Assembly: GCF_028554725.1 (NCBI RefSeq)
Contig: NC_071670.1
Coordinates: 65,447,001-65,511,000, forward strand
Reading direction: 5' to 3'
DNA length: 64,000 bases
Source: Zeugodacus cucurbitae
Lineage: Eukaryota; Arthropoda; Insecta; Diptera; Tephritidae
Shown here one piece after another: positions 13,701 to 25,138 of the stretch; positions within the stretch are counted from its first letter, which is position 1, and each line of letters begins with the position of its first letter. Below the pieces are notes generated by a model. It ran no database searches. It worked only from the letters and a program-made list of their open reading frames with translations, and was not told the DNA's origin. The position numbers and the translations under genes were made by a program.

Positions 13701-16700
13701 ATTCAAATACTTTCATTGTGCTCACTGTCTCTTGGCCTGGGTCATACTCAACGGAGCGTATCATGCCAGCGCATTCGTTCTCTGTTGTGTATTTTAGCGC
13801 AACCTCTTTGGCAGTGTATTCAAAATGTGTTGTTGTTGTTATTGCGTTGGTATAAATTTCTTAAATGATTTATTTGAAGTGTGTGGTATACGCCATGGTG
13901 AACACAGCGAATTTATGTTTGAAAAAAACCCAAATAGGGGAGCATAGAATGAATTAATTAAGGAAGTGTAGACTATATTGTATTTCTGTGTTAGTAAAAT
14001 ATTGAAATTTAATTATTAGTTCAATATGTGCGTCTAACAAGTTCATTTATTTTTAAGATTTCTTAAATGATTGCTCATACTAAAATGAAAATTGAACTTA
14101 TCAATTGGTTAAAGGAATTAATTCTTAAAAATAATAAGTGTATTTACATATATAGGAGAATATCTCTGGGTAAAACGTTGCTTCGAATCTGACACTATTT
14201 TTTTTAAACAAAAAACGAAGATAAACAATTGGATATAGTAGTGATAGTGTTGTTTTAGCAGACCGATTTCACTGATCACACATTTCACCGTTCCAGGCTG
14301 AGCTCTAAGGCCTCAGGAAGTATGCGATATCGATAGCAGCGCTATCTTGTAATATATGTCCATATATGTATGTACAATTTATCTAATCACTAAAATTTTT
14401 GGATTTAGTTCTGATAGTCGCCCAACCTAAATTACGAATTAATACCATGTCAATGTTACGCGACTGTTGATAATAACAAATGTGTTGCATACACATAGAC
14501 CTTGATCATTTCGGATTATCAGCTTTATTATGATAAATTGCAGTAGAGTAGATAACACAAACAGGTGTAAATTAACATCTATAAATATTCTGTATATACA
14601 AATATTTAAGCTTTATGCAATTGTTGACATCTTGGCTTTTAAATATATACTTTTTATTATTTGCTAATTTATAGGCTTGACGTTAGTTTTCAGAATTACA
14701 TATATAAATTAATAAATTTTCGCGGATATAAGGTCAAAGGTTCTGTGAAAGTCAATTGGAGGATGTCATTTTTTAAGTTATGCACTTTAATTTAATTATT
14801 GAAAATTGTGCTATAGAGATAACAAATCCATATTTAAATATTTAAAGCTTATGTATTGGCCCGATGTAATGATAATGTAATATTATCAGAATTTACGTAT
14901 TGAAACATTTTAATTCTTTCTGTTCTATATTGACATGAATAAATATGCAAACAAATCGCATTTTAAGTTATACATAATTATTCCACTCCTCACACAATCT
15001 GATTGACCTATTCTTAATTATTTAATAAATTATATGAATTACCCAAAATCACGTACTTTCAATCACAGAAATTTCTTTTACTATGCCATTGAATTGCCTA
15101 CGACATTCACACCTGTAAACTTGAGCTTATTAATATACACAATTATGTAGGTACGCATGTCCACTCGCAATGAAGTTCAAAAAAAAAATAAAACAAAAAA
15201 GTTATAATAAAGTAATCGAGACGGTAATAATAGAATTGCTAAGCCGTGAGTAGCACTCAACTGCCAACGTGACAAACTACCATTTATAAGTTGCCAAAAC
15301 CAAAACCCAAAAACAATAAGCCAAACGCATATCAATTGTTTTTTCGGAGGTCTCGCGCAAAGTGTCTAGGAGCATACCGCTAAAGGGGCGAAATTCAGTT
15401 TGCAGTTAGCTATTCAAATGTATAACCGTGGGCACAAACAAAAAACGCGCTATGTTGGCTTGTAAGTGTGTACATATATATGTATGTATGGCATTCGGTT
15501 CACAAATTTAGTAGCACCGACATACATAAGAAGTTGTTAAGACATTTGTTTGCGCGACGCACCCCTTTCATTCAAGGATACGACGCATATACTTTGTAAA
15601 CACGAATGTCTATATTTTTACGCGTAGATATGTATTACAAGTGTTTTTGAATGGATTTGTAAATAGTGTCCTCACCCGTTATCCACACCCTAAATTTCTT
15701 AGCACTACACACTTAGAGGCTAAATGTTTATTGTTTGGACTGCTGCTATTTCCGTTGCAGTAGTCGGTATGGGAAGCGGTGAGGATAGCTTATAGAAATG
15801 TATGTGTCATTTTATATTTGACTTTTTTCTTTATATTATCCATATGTTAGTATATGTTGGCGATGATTCAGTAGCTAAATACAGCAATAGGTTTGTGTGT
15901 TCTTAGAAAACTTTTTGTTAAACTATTTACACATATAATAAATGCTAGTGGCACTTTTAGTCGGTTAGTTTATTAGTAGATGAGCGGAGTTATCAATTAT
16001 CGTTAGTATTATTGACCTTACTTGACTGTGGATTCATTGTGCACTCATTAGAAATTTTATTATATTTACACTATATGCGATTATCCGTGAAATACTCGTA
16101 GCACTGCCCGTATGTGTGATACGATTACGACTTAGAACATTGCATTGACTTGTTGTTTAACGCAATCACGGTTATTCAAGTTTCTTATTTGTTAACTATT
16201 ATTTACTTTGCTTTATTTTCCATATATGCGGGTAAATAATGCAAAATTTATGAGGAAGAAAATTAATGAATTGTGAAGAAACTGAGCAATAGAGAAAACT
16301 GTCAAATTGGAACAACACAAACAATTGGATTTGTTGTTGCACAATCAGCTGTTTGTCGATGTTGCCAACTGTACTGGTAATTATTATTTTGCATAACTGG
16401 CCAAAGATGGCGCGCTACACAGTAAAATTGGTAAATAAATAATTTGTGAATAAAATATATTTTTATAAATATATAAGAGAAACATTTCAATATCTATATA
16501 ATTATAAATATATTTTATATCTATATAATGACGGCTATTGAGGTAACGAATAAGTTTTACCAACAATACAAACGTTTTTCATCCATATTTTAAATTATCC
16601 CTGAACACCACTTCTCAACCCCTCTATTCTGAACTTGCTTCATTATAAACAATAAGGATTTTTTTCAATTCTCTAATTGGAATTTAATTTCTTAATTTGT

Positions 16701-16775
16701 TATATCCGTAAACTTACACAAATTCATTATTAAAAGCTATCAATGGAATACAGTATATACCATAAACATCGGTGT
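7768..16775. other. intergenic or 5' intron region with no recognised gene
   Basis: About 9 kb of AT-rich DNA between the anoctamin N-terminal exon and the SPCS1 gene. It should contain the missing first exon(s) and promoter of the anoctamin gene, which reads leftwards. A somewhat GC-richer patch at about 13.3-13.87 kb, which includes a 160-codon open frame with no recognisable protein features, is a candidate 5' UTR or promoter area, but nothing fixes this. Many short ACATATGTATGTA runs occur. Confidence 0.5.
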
Positions 16776-17181
16776 TTATTTCTTCTTTTTCTTGCCCTCA
16801 TCGCCGCTACTTGCAGGTGGTTCGATATTACGTGGTTTTTGCCAGTTCAAGGCGTGACGGCGGTATATTGGCCATGGTGGAATGGTTATCTATGCAAATG
16901 AAAGTACTTTAAAATACCTGCAGCTTCATAAATTGATAAGCATACTTACAATAGAAGCCAAAAGAAAGCCTGCACCAAGAATGTAGACAGTTTGTGAAAA
17001 CTGCTGTATGATAGCACCCCAGATGAGACCGACTATGCCGAAAAGTGTAATGATGAAGCGTGAAAACTTCTCCGCCTTGTGCTGGCCCTCATAGTCCTGT
17101 CGTAGAAGTTACGGGAATTAGTTTAAGGCGATTAAAATTAATTTACTTTATATTTACCATATGTGTTTGAATATTAAACAT
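16776..17181 (-). CDS. SPCS1: signal peptidase complex subunit 1 (12-kDa subunit)
   Basis: Three exons, 17158-17181, 16950-17096 and 16776-16889, join in phase 0 with GT-AG introns and give a 94-residue protein, the normal family size. It begins MFNIQTHM, continues DYEGQHKAEKFSR, has two membrane hairpin segments (around IITLFGIVGLIWGAII and VYILGAGFLLASI), then the family signature PPWPIYRRHALNWQKPR, and ends in a lysine-rich cytosolic tail. SPCS1 is a non-catalytic subunit of the endoplasmic reticulum signal peptidase complex and helps it discriminate signal peptides from membrane anchors. The ATG at 17179-17181 is the only one that gives the conserved N-terminus. No neighbouring gene is evidently linked to it. 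Confidence 0.95.
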
Positions 17182-19690
17182 TTTGTACAAACAATTAACA
17201 CTTGTTTTTGGCTACGTTGTCAATTTCTGTATAATTTCAAGCCACAACAGTTGCTACTTCTTTTTCTATGCGCATTCACAATGGCGATCGGTATGTTAGC
17301 AGAGTTGTCGTTCTTTCGAAAATGATAAACAATGTGAATGAATAATTGATTTTTAATTGCAGATTTTAATTAAATTTTTTTTACTAAAATATAAAAATGC
17401 ACAAATAATACTCAAATCGTTTCATTCATTGTGATTTTTATGTAAGACTTTATATAAATATTTGACCGTTTTAAACGCTACCAGAAAGACTTCCAGCACA
17501 CAAAGAGATGCTGCTGATGAAATATGGATCTTTTGGTACTCATTAGACCAAGAAACCAATGACCAATGTTCTATGAGATTCATTATATTTAAACTCATTA
17601 GGCTACGGCCATCTAACCTATCTAAAATCAGCGTTTTAACCAGATATGGCCCAGATGAATCCTTTTTCTTGGTTTTCAAACAGGAAAATACACATATTAG
17701 GAGGACTATTCCAGTCGAATAAAGTGGTTATGGCCACAAGGAGCCCCAGCGCCTACTTCAGACCTGCAGACTTCTAGCAAATGGTTTTTTAGACGGCTTA
17801 AAAAAGACGGTACATTCCCGGATCAAGTGTATTGAGCTAAAAAAGACGTTGAGATAAATTCGATTTTTTTTAACTTTCGATTTTCTTTATAAGCTATATA
17901 CATAGCCGACTACCCTCGTAAATGTGGATTTTTTTTATATGTACCTTTTTGTATGTGTTAATACGATTGTAAGTATTTGAATTATTGTCGGCACTTTGGT
18001 AAATTGAATCAAAATGAATTCGTGACTACTTTTTTCAAATTTTATTTGCAAACAAATGCATGTTTAATTGCTTGTTTGTAATGCAAACACTCGGTTAACA
18101 GCCAAAATAATAGAAAAAAGCCGCAAATGTAATTGACATAAATATTTACATACAGACGCCTCTCTACATATCTAAATCAAGCAAAGTCACCTTGCGTATG
18201 AAAACCAAATAAAATAAATGTTAAAATTCGAGTTTTGTTTGTTTTTGTTGTGCAACAAACACTGCAAAATGAAGACGAGAAAAGCAATGAAAGTGGCATC
18301 CACTTCGCACACCGCGGAGCTGAAGTGCTCTCCGGACAAACTATTGATGCACAATTGGACTCGCTTTATTGTTTTATATCCATATTTCGTAATTTCACAT
18401 TATTTATTGCTAATGCGGGGTGTGCTGAGATTGCTAGTGTTGATTCGTATTTTTTTTTTAAATCCATTTGATTGCACTTCGTAATAACCTTGACCGTTCG
18501 ATGTTCGAATTTTGGCGTAAATACGGTAACACGTGTACGTTTGTATTTCAATTGAATTGATGCAAATGAGCAGAGTATTCATTGTGGACCCAAGTACAAT
18601 GCTTTTAGTTTGTATCCATAATTCAATTTTCAGGTAATTTAAAGCCTCAAAATCCAGACTTGTAAGGTCCCTACGACTATGGGCTGAAAGTTGAGAGTGT
18701 CCGTAACATCGGGAATTGACTAAATTGTCGGTCTCGATAGAGGATATTCAGACAGACGTAACAGCTGTTTGAAGAATGATATTCGTTCTCTAATATTTAG
18801 CAGAATATTGCCCTTAAATACTAAGAGCGGTCCTAGCGGTCCTAAACTCCTTTTCGCACTCAAAAAACTGACTTCGAAATCGAAAGTTAACGGATAAAGT
18901 CTAATCATTGACTTCATATATACATATAAAATGGAGAAACTTAAATTGCCAATCAAACCCTTCGGATTTCTAATTATCATGATCACACAAAAGAAGGAAA
19001 CATGTAGAAATAAGAAAACGTTGCCAATTTTCGCGATTACTTTCAATCAGAAAAACAAAAAAATGCAACGATAGGAAGTCATTAATCAAATATCCGATAA
19101 AGTAAGAGTGTAATGATTTCCGTAAGCCCCAAACCAGAGGGGGTCAACATGCCAAGTAAATGAAATCGTCGCGTGAATCTCGCGGAAGCTGAGGAAGCAT
19201 TTGGTGTCATAAAAAAACTGTTGTATGCGAAATGATGTGCGAAAAGTGAGCGCATGCGAAAAAGTACATAAATCGACGTAAACGTCAAATATATAAAACA
19301 GACTATTTACATACATACTTATATGTACTTATGTACAAGTGTGTACTAGCTAAATGGCCTTTCCGAAGTCAAGTGCAACTAACAGCATGAATATACAAAA
19401 ATTGAAGTCAGATAAAGCAAGGGCGCCGGAAGAAATGTGAAAATAATATGAGCGAACTCTCCAAAAAATTCGAATTCAATGTTTAACGGAAGTAGCTTTG
19501 TAATAGAAACCATTACTCTATAGAGTATCTCTTTAACCATAAATCCATATACAATTCAATATGTACTGACGCTTTTGTCTTAGCTGTATTTGATCAGTTC
19601 ATGGATTGTCTAATTGTCTGAACAGAAGTCATCAGTATTTCTGAAAACCTTTACCTGAAAGACATATCCATAGTCCGTAGCTTCGAAACT
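17182..19690. other. intergenic region, no supportable gene
   Basis: The first 150 bases should hold the SPCS1 promoter, but no TATA box was recognised. A moderately GC-rich stretch at 17.4-17.9 kb has open frames on both strands and may be transposon debris. I recognise nothing in it. Confidence 0.4.
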
Positions 19691-19699
19691 AAATGTTAA

Positions 19700-19960
19700 A
19701 GATAACGGCATCTGAATATAAATCTTTCTCTATCTACGTTGATCCAAAAATCATCGAAATTGGACCATAAAATTATCTAGGCCTCAGATATCGAATATTC
19801 AGTGCATATGACTGACTTTTAAACAAAAATATCGGTAAATCCCGCCAAGATATCTTAATGGTATCCTTTACTGACCATAGCACATTATTCTGATGTGAAG
19901 ATTGAATAAAATTGGGTAAATACTTTCATTAGCTCTAAAATATCTAATACAGGACTTTTT
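19700..19960. repeat. degenerate piece of the dispersed TATACTCTCGCAA repeat family
   Basis: The stretch with AAATTGGACCATAA, then CTAGGCCTCAGATATCGAATA, matches in order the part of the 42.7-44.1 kb copy that reads AAATCGGACCATGA, then AAGGCCCCTGATATCGAACA. The boundaries are unclear. Confidence 0.45.
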
Positions 19961-19989
19961 AGATACATAGCTGATTGTCTTTATCGTAT

Positions 19990-20330
19990 ACGTGGTCTGT
20001 TCAAAAAATCACGGGAATTTTCCTTTTTTGAAAAAATATTTATTCATTCGTCTACATTAATGTTGTCGCCTTCAAAATAGTCCCCATTGAATATCATGCA
20101 CTTATGCCAGCGGTTCTTCCAATCGTCAGAACGCTTCTCAAACTCTATTTTTGGGATAGCCTCTTGGTTCTTTCAGAGAAGTGTTTTTATTGTCATCTAT
20201 GCTTTTAAAACGACGGCCTTTTAAGGTTTTCTTTAAGTTAGGTTAGATTAGGTTTTAAGAAAAATGTCACACGGAGTCATGTCTGATGAATATGGAGGCT
20301 GGGTCATCATTACAGTATTGCTTTTGGCTA
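19990..20330 (-). pseudogene. mariner-type transposase relic (C-terminal part)
   Basis: Read on the minus strand, the remnant contains QPPYSSDMTPCD, KKTLKGRRFKSIDD and, in one frame, EKRSDDWKNRWHKCMIF and GDYFEGDNINVDE followed by a stop at 20044. These are the D34D-end and C-terminal blocks of mariner transposases (Tc1/mariner superfamily). Frames change several times and the N-terminal two thirds is missing, so it is dead. A TTGAACAGACCACG end beyond the stop may be what is left of the terminal inverted repeat. Confidence 0.75.
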
Positions 20331-20433
20331 AGTATTCCCGAACAAGCTACGAAGTGTGAGCTTTTAACAAACGAAAATCGCTACATCTACTACTATCTGC
20401 TACAGACAAAGTAATATGAATACAGTTGAACAT

Positions 20434-20920
20434 CTTCTTCTTCTTGACTGGCGTATACTGGTTATTGCCGAATCCGCAACAGCGCGCCACGCATCTCTCC
20501 TTTTGGCAGTTTGGCGCCAATTGGTAATACCAAGTGAAGACAGGTCCTTCTCCACCTTGTCCTTCCATCGGAGTGGAGGTCTCCCTCTTCCTCGGCTTCC
20601 ACTAGCGGGTGCTGCATCGAAAACTTTCAGAGCTGTGGCAATTTCGTCCATTCGAACAATATGACCCAGCCAGCGTAGCCGCTGTCTTTTTATTCGCTGG
20701 GCTATGTCTATGTCGTCGAATAACACATACAGCTCATCATTCCATCTTCTGCGGTATTCGCCGTTGCCAATGTTTAAGAGACCATAAATCTTCCGCAAAA
20801 CCTTTCTCTCGAAAACTCCTAGCGCTAGTAGAGTTTAGTTTTTGTTCGTCGAGAGAGAACTTTACTTTTCAATTGCCTACTCAGTCCATAGTAGCACCTG
20901 TTGGCAAGAGTGATATGTGC
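20434..20920 (-). mobile_element. 3' fragment of a non-LTR retrotransposon (LINE), AAG-tailed subfamily
   Basis: On the minus strand an open stretch encodes the reverse-transcriptase C-terminal tail (KIYGLLNIGNGEYRRRWNDE, RLRWLGHIVRMDE, GSRGRGRPPLRWKDKVE) and ends TACGCCAGTC plus (AAG)n at 20434-20445. Compared with the longer copy at 39750-41518, sequence is missing between about 20817 and 20830 (roughly 70 bases), which is an internal deletion. It is 5'-truncated. No clean target-site duplication was found. Confidence 0.85.
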
Positions 20921-21099
20921 ATAGATCAACATAATAAAAAATAATAAAAAATATTTGACAATTGGACTCTCCAAAGAGGTGAAATTTAAAGAATAAAAAA
21001 TATTGTTTTAGGTAATTTCTCCCTGTCGTGTAATCAATATAGAATATACAATATGAACCACTGTTTCGACAGTTTGAAGATTCCGCGACGTTTCGTGAC

Positions 21100-21420
21100 C
21101 GCCGTCTATTTCTTGTCGTGGTACACACCAGAGACCAAGGAACAGTCAAAAAAGATGTCTGTCTGAAGTCAGATGATGAGCGTTTTTGATAATTCAAAAA
21201 GTGTGATCTACATCGACCACTTGGAGAAGGATAAAATGATTACAGGTGTTTATTATGCTGAATTTCTGACGGGGTCAGAAACTGAATTAGAGAAAAACGG
21301 CCTAATTTGGCTGTCTCATCAAATTTTTTTGCTTCCAAACTTGACATATCGGGTTGAGAATTAAGTAGAATGAAAAGGTTATCACCGCCACTCAGGACTA
21401 TATTGCAAATTTTTAGAATT
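21100..21420 (+). pseudogene. second mariner transposase relic (central part)
   Basis: TPETKEQSKK and, after a stop and a frame change, MMSVFDNSKSVIYIDHLEKD and ITGVYYAEFL are blocks from the middle of mariner transposases. The downstream HQ..APAH region is replaced by an abrupt jump to LLPNL, so it is internally deleted. It is on the opposite strand to the relic at 20 kb and is a separate insertion. Confidence 0.75.
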
Positions 21421-22439
21421 TTTTTTTACTGATCTTTTGTACTATTTCTTCAGTATATGCAATATTCAAGATATTATATCAATTTTTTGCATATTTTTAT
21501 ATAAATATAATTAATATTAATTTTGTATGTAACAATATAATTGCTATTTAACAAGAAAACATTACAAAAGCAACAAAAAATACGACCAGTAAACCAGTGG
21601 ATGTTTGTTTGTATGTATGAATGAAAACAGTTCAAGGGACAATAACCTGTCGGCTGTCAATGTGTTAATAGGTCTTGCATTGATGCCAAAGTTTAAGCGG
21701 ACACGAAATCGTTTTCTGCAAGAGTTGCTCATAAACACAACAGATATTTACATACATACATACTTACACATATGTGTATGTATAGGTATCTATATTTGTA
21801 AAGCACAGTGTGTAAGTGTGTCTACCGATTAGCCGCATAACCGACTGATCAACAGCAACACTGATTATTTTCTATGAATGTTTGTATGCGTCTGTGTTTG
21901 CCGGCAATCGATCGCACCAAAGTAAAAATTCAAATATAAAACGAACGAAAAGGAAATGCTATTAAAGCTGTTTGTTGCCTTGTTATTTCATTTATTACAT
22001 CACAGAGATGGAAAGATGTTACCAAGCTGCGTTGTTGTTGGTGTTTTTCTTGTTGTAGCAAACTAACGCCTTTCATATGCGCGCAAGCGAATTCGAATTA
22101 GTTAATAAATATATATATTTTTTTGTATTAAAAAAGCTGTTTTTTTAAAGTGGCATGTATGTTTGTATGTGCGGCATGCAGATTGTGTTGCTCTGACATT
22201 GTTGCTTGCTTTTTGGTTGTTTTTGTTGTCATTTGTTTTTGATCAGGCTGATTTAAGCTATTTGGCAATAATTGTTGGGGCACACGCTGTGGTGTGTGCA
22301 TGTTTTTGACACAGTGATGACGCTGGTAGCTACACCGTGTACGAAAAGTATATGGAATTCAATTTTTTGTATTTGTTGGAAAAATTATTAGTTTTATGTA
22401 GATTAACCACAACCTAACGGTTGTAAGTCATAAAACTAA

Positions 22440-23884
22440 AACGAGTCATATATAGGGTTATATATATCTAAATTATCAGGATGACGAGACGAATTGAAAT
22501 CCGGATGTCTGTCCGTCGGTCTGTCCGATAACTTGAGTAAAAATGAGATATCTTAATGGACATTGGTACACTTATTCCTTAAAATCATAAGAAGCTTAAT
22601 TATGCAGTATGAAAATGAATGAAATCAGATAATAACCACACTCTCTCCCCATACATTGTACATTTTCAATAGCCTAAATATTGAACTTGAAGATCTCAGT
22701 GCCAATAGAAAATTTTTTAAAAAATATCTCAGATATTTTAAAGCAATTCAGAGAGAATATGTTTCTTCTAATAATGTGTCGGTTGCAAAAATGTTTTACA
22801 TTGGGTCATAACATCCATTTGCTCTCATATATAGTGTCTGATTTTGACAGCTAGTGGCGGCCACGCAAATTTTGTCAATGTATTCAGCAAGTAGGGTTCG
22901 CCATTTCATCATGTCACGATTCATTTTGGTATAATTTTCGGAAGCCAACGACGATTTTCATCGAAAAATCATGTTCTCAGATGAGATCCATTTCTGGTCT
23001 AATGGCTTCGTCAACAAACGAAATTATCGCTTTGGGGTGAGTCAAAGCCTTGTGTGGTTCAGGAAACGCATCATCTAGGCTTATTTCTTTCTAGGTGATG
23101 CAGATAATGCTGTTACCATCAATGGCCAGCGTTATAACACGATGTTGACCGACGTTTATTCTCGGAATTTGATGAAATCGACGCGTACAAGAAATTGTCT
23201 TGTTTTTAACAAGACGGTGCGCCACATCATCGTTCACGTCTAAGCATGGACACATTGCGTGCATAGTTTGGCGACTCATTAATTTCGAGAAATGGTCCAG
23301 TCAAATGGCCGCGAAGATCATGCGATTTAACGGCCATATATTATCTCTGGAGGTATGCTAAATCAAAGGATTATGCCAATCAACTAGCAATACATGAGTA
23401 GCTCGAAGGCAATATTCAGCGCACTAAAGCCGAAATTAGAGCCCAAATGCTGTATCAGGCGTAAATGGGAGCAGATATGTAAACGGACCCGTGGTGGTCA
23501 TTTGGTCGAAATTTTGTTCAAATCATAAATGATATAGAATTATCCACATAACAAACAAATTAAACCGATTTTGACCAAATTTGTGCCTCACGTTGTTCTT
23601 TTTTTAGACCCTTTACCCAATATTAGAGTTTACAAACATACGGTGGACTTTATAGCGTTTATACGGGTTATTATATATGACTTATAAATAAATGAAAGTT
23701 TAGTCTTGGATATAGTGTAGCTTGGTGGTAAAAATTAGTGAAATCGATTCAGGCTCCATATACTGTATGATATTTTTCGATATTCCATTGGGCTTTATAC
23801 CGAATATATGGGTCAAATTGTTTTATCTGAATAAAATTACAACAATAAATTGCGAAAGTATATAATTTACTTTCTTACTTATAA
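22440..23884. repeat. copy of the dispersed TATACTCTCGCAA repeat, split by a mariner insertion
   Basis: The left part (GGTTATATATATCTAAATTATCAGG, with GTCTGTCCG and TTGAGTAAAAATGAGATATCTTAATG) and the right part (GTTTAGTCTTGGATATAGTGTAGCTTGGTGG to ATTGCGAAAGTATA) align to consecutive parts of the copy at 42713-44105. The copy is interrupted between about 22833 and 23665. The nested insertion is listed separately. Confidence 0.75.
22834..23665 (+). mobile_element. decayed mariner-like element inserted into the repeat
   Basis: The plus strand carries MFSDEIHFWSNGFVNKRNYRF, then DNAVTINGQRYNTMLTDVYS, QDGAPHHR-like debris, RFGPVKWP-like and DLTAIYYLWRYAKSKDYA blocks, which is the order of a Tc1/mariner-superfamily transposase with the DYFLWGY-type motif. 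Several stops and frame changes show it is inactive. The N-terminal DNA-binding half is missing. The ends are estimated from where the host repeat resumes; no matching inverted repeats could be confirmed. Confidence 0.7.
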
Positions 23885-23889
23885 GTTTT

Positions 23890-25010
23890 TACTGAAATGA
23901 AAGAACGAATGATGAGCTGAAGTCATCGAAATCATTACGAAAGACAATCGCTTTTTCATAACTTTGCCGATTTCTTTCTGTTATTGGATTTGAAAATTTT
24001 AGGGATTATTAAGGAAAACCATAATTGAATATCGTCTTAATTTTAGAGAGTACATTGGATAACTTTTTGAGCAGATAATGGATTTTATCATGTTTCGAGT
24101 ACTTTTCAATTTTCTTGACAACTCTACATTACGAAGTGCTTCGTCAAAATTAGCTTTAAGACTTCAATGAAGTAGTCTAACTTGAGTACTAATTTTACAC
24201 AATAATGATAAAAAATTAATGTAATTAACACGAAAACGGAACTACGTTATGATACCTCGGCGTTTCAGTAGAGGCTTAGTACGCCCACTTTTATTGAAGA
24301 TTAAAAATAAAATGAAACTTTCAAAAACAGTTATTTACATGCTTACCGCTTGTCTCAACATTTTTTCCAATTCATTGGTGACTTGGATTAAATTTTTCAG
24401 CTACTCAGCAACATCTTCAGCTCAACGCCATCAACAACACATCGGGCATTTCCTCTTTCGACAAAATTTCATAATGCAAACACACTCAAACACACACACA
24501 TGCGTGTATATATTAATATGAGCGCTGCTGTTGCAATAAGCGTACCGCTTGCACCTTCACCACCGACGATGGTTTGAACCAGTTTTCGCCGAATTTGGCG
24601 TCGCAGAGTTCAAGCAAAGACCAAGCGACGCCGCAGAGGCCAATGTAAAGTCTGCAGACGTAGTGGAAGAAGAGGAAGAAGAAGCAGAAAATAACAAAAC
24701 AAATCAAAGTGACAAAGCGTTGCTTTGCAGTTAGCCGGCAAATTTTATACCGCTATTTGTTGTTGCTTTTCATTATGTCTTTCCTCACTGCTACACATAA
24801 TCGTTTTTCAGTCGGTCAACGCCGCCGTCCGTGCATATCATCAATGCCTGCCTGCCTGTGTTTATTAGGTAAAATCATTGTAACTTGCGGGATGAATGCA
24901 ACAAAAACTTTCGTTTTCATTTTATTTTCATTTTTGTTGTGACTTCTTTCTCTGCAGCGGGATTTGGCTTTGGAGAGCGCTGAGCTAAGCTGAGTTGGCT
25001 AAGCGCACTT
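23890..25010. other. intergenic region upstream of gene A
   Basis: No supportable gene. At 24524-24680 there is a GC-richer block. On the minus strand it has an open frame (VCRLYIGLCGVAWSLLELCD.. to QQRSY, stop) preceded by a long pyrimidine tract and CTGCAG, like an exon acceptor, with a TATAAAA at about 24748 farther upstream. No start codon or partner exon was found. Confidence 0.4.
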
Positions 25011-25015
25011 TTTGG

Positions 25016-25024
25016 TATATAAAG
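25016..25024 (+). promoter_or_regulatory. TATA box of gene A
   Basis: TATATAAAG lies about 33 bp before an initiator-like TCAGTT (25049-25054) and 115 bp before the start codon. Confidence 0.8.
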
Positions 25025-25138
25025 TTGCTGGATGACACTGGAAAGTCATCAGTTACTCAGTTCTCCTCACAACTGGTGTTTGGTTAACCTCGTCTACTAA
25101 CTTACTCGTAGCAAAATCTAAGCATAGCCTACAACAAA

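Noticed and set aside
13386..13868. 160-codon plus-strand open frame
   Set aside because: No domain, signal peptide or splice context, and a second frame is also open. It lies in a GC-richer patch and is better read as non-coding upstream sequence.
17422..17722. Open frames on both strands at 17.4-17.7 kb
   Set aside because: Mutually overlapping and without recognised motifs or splice context; possibly transposon debris.
20430..20920. Target-site duplication for the LINE fragment at 20.4 kb
   Set aside because: Flanks share only GTTGAACAT versus GATCAACAT-like sequence, which is not an exact repeat.
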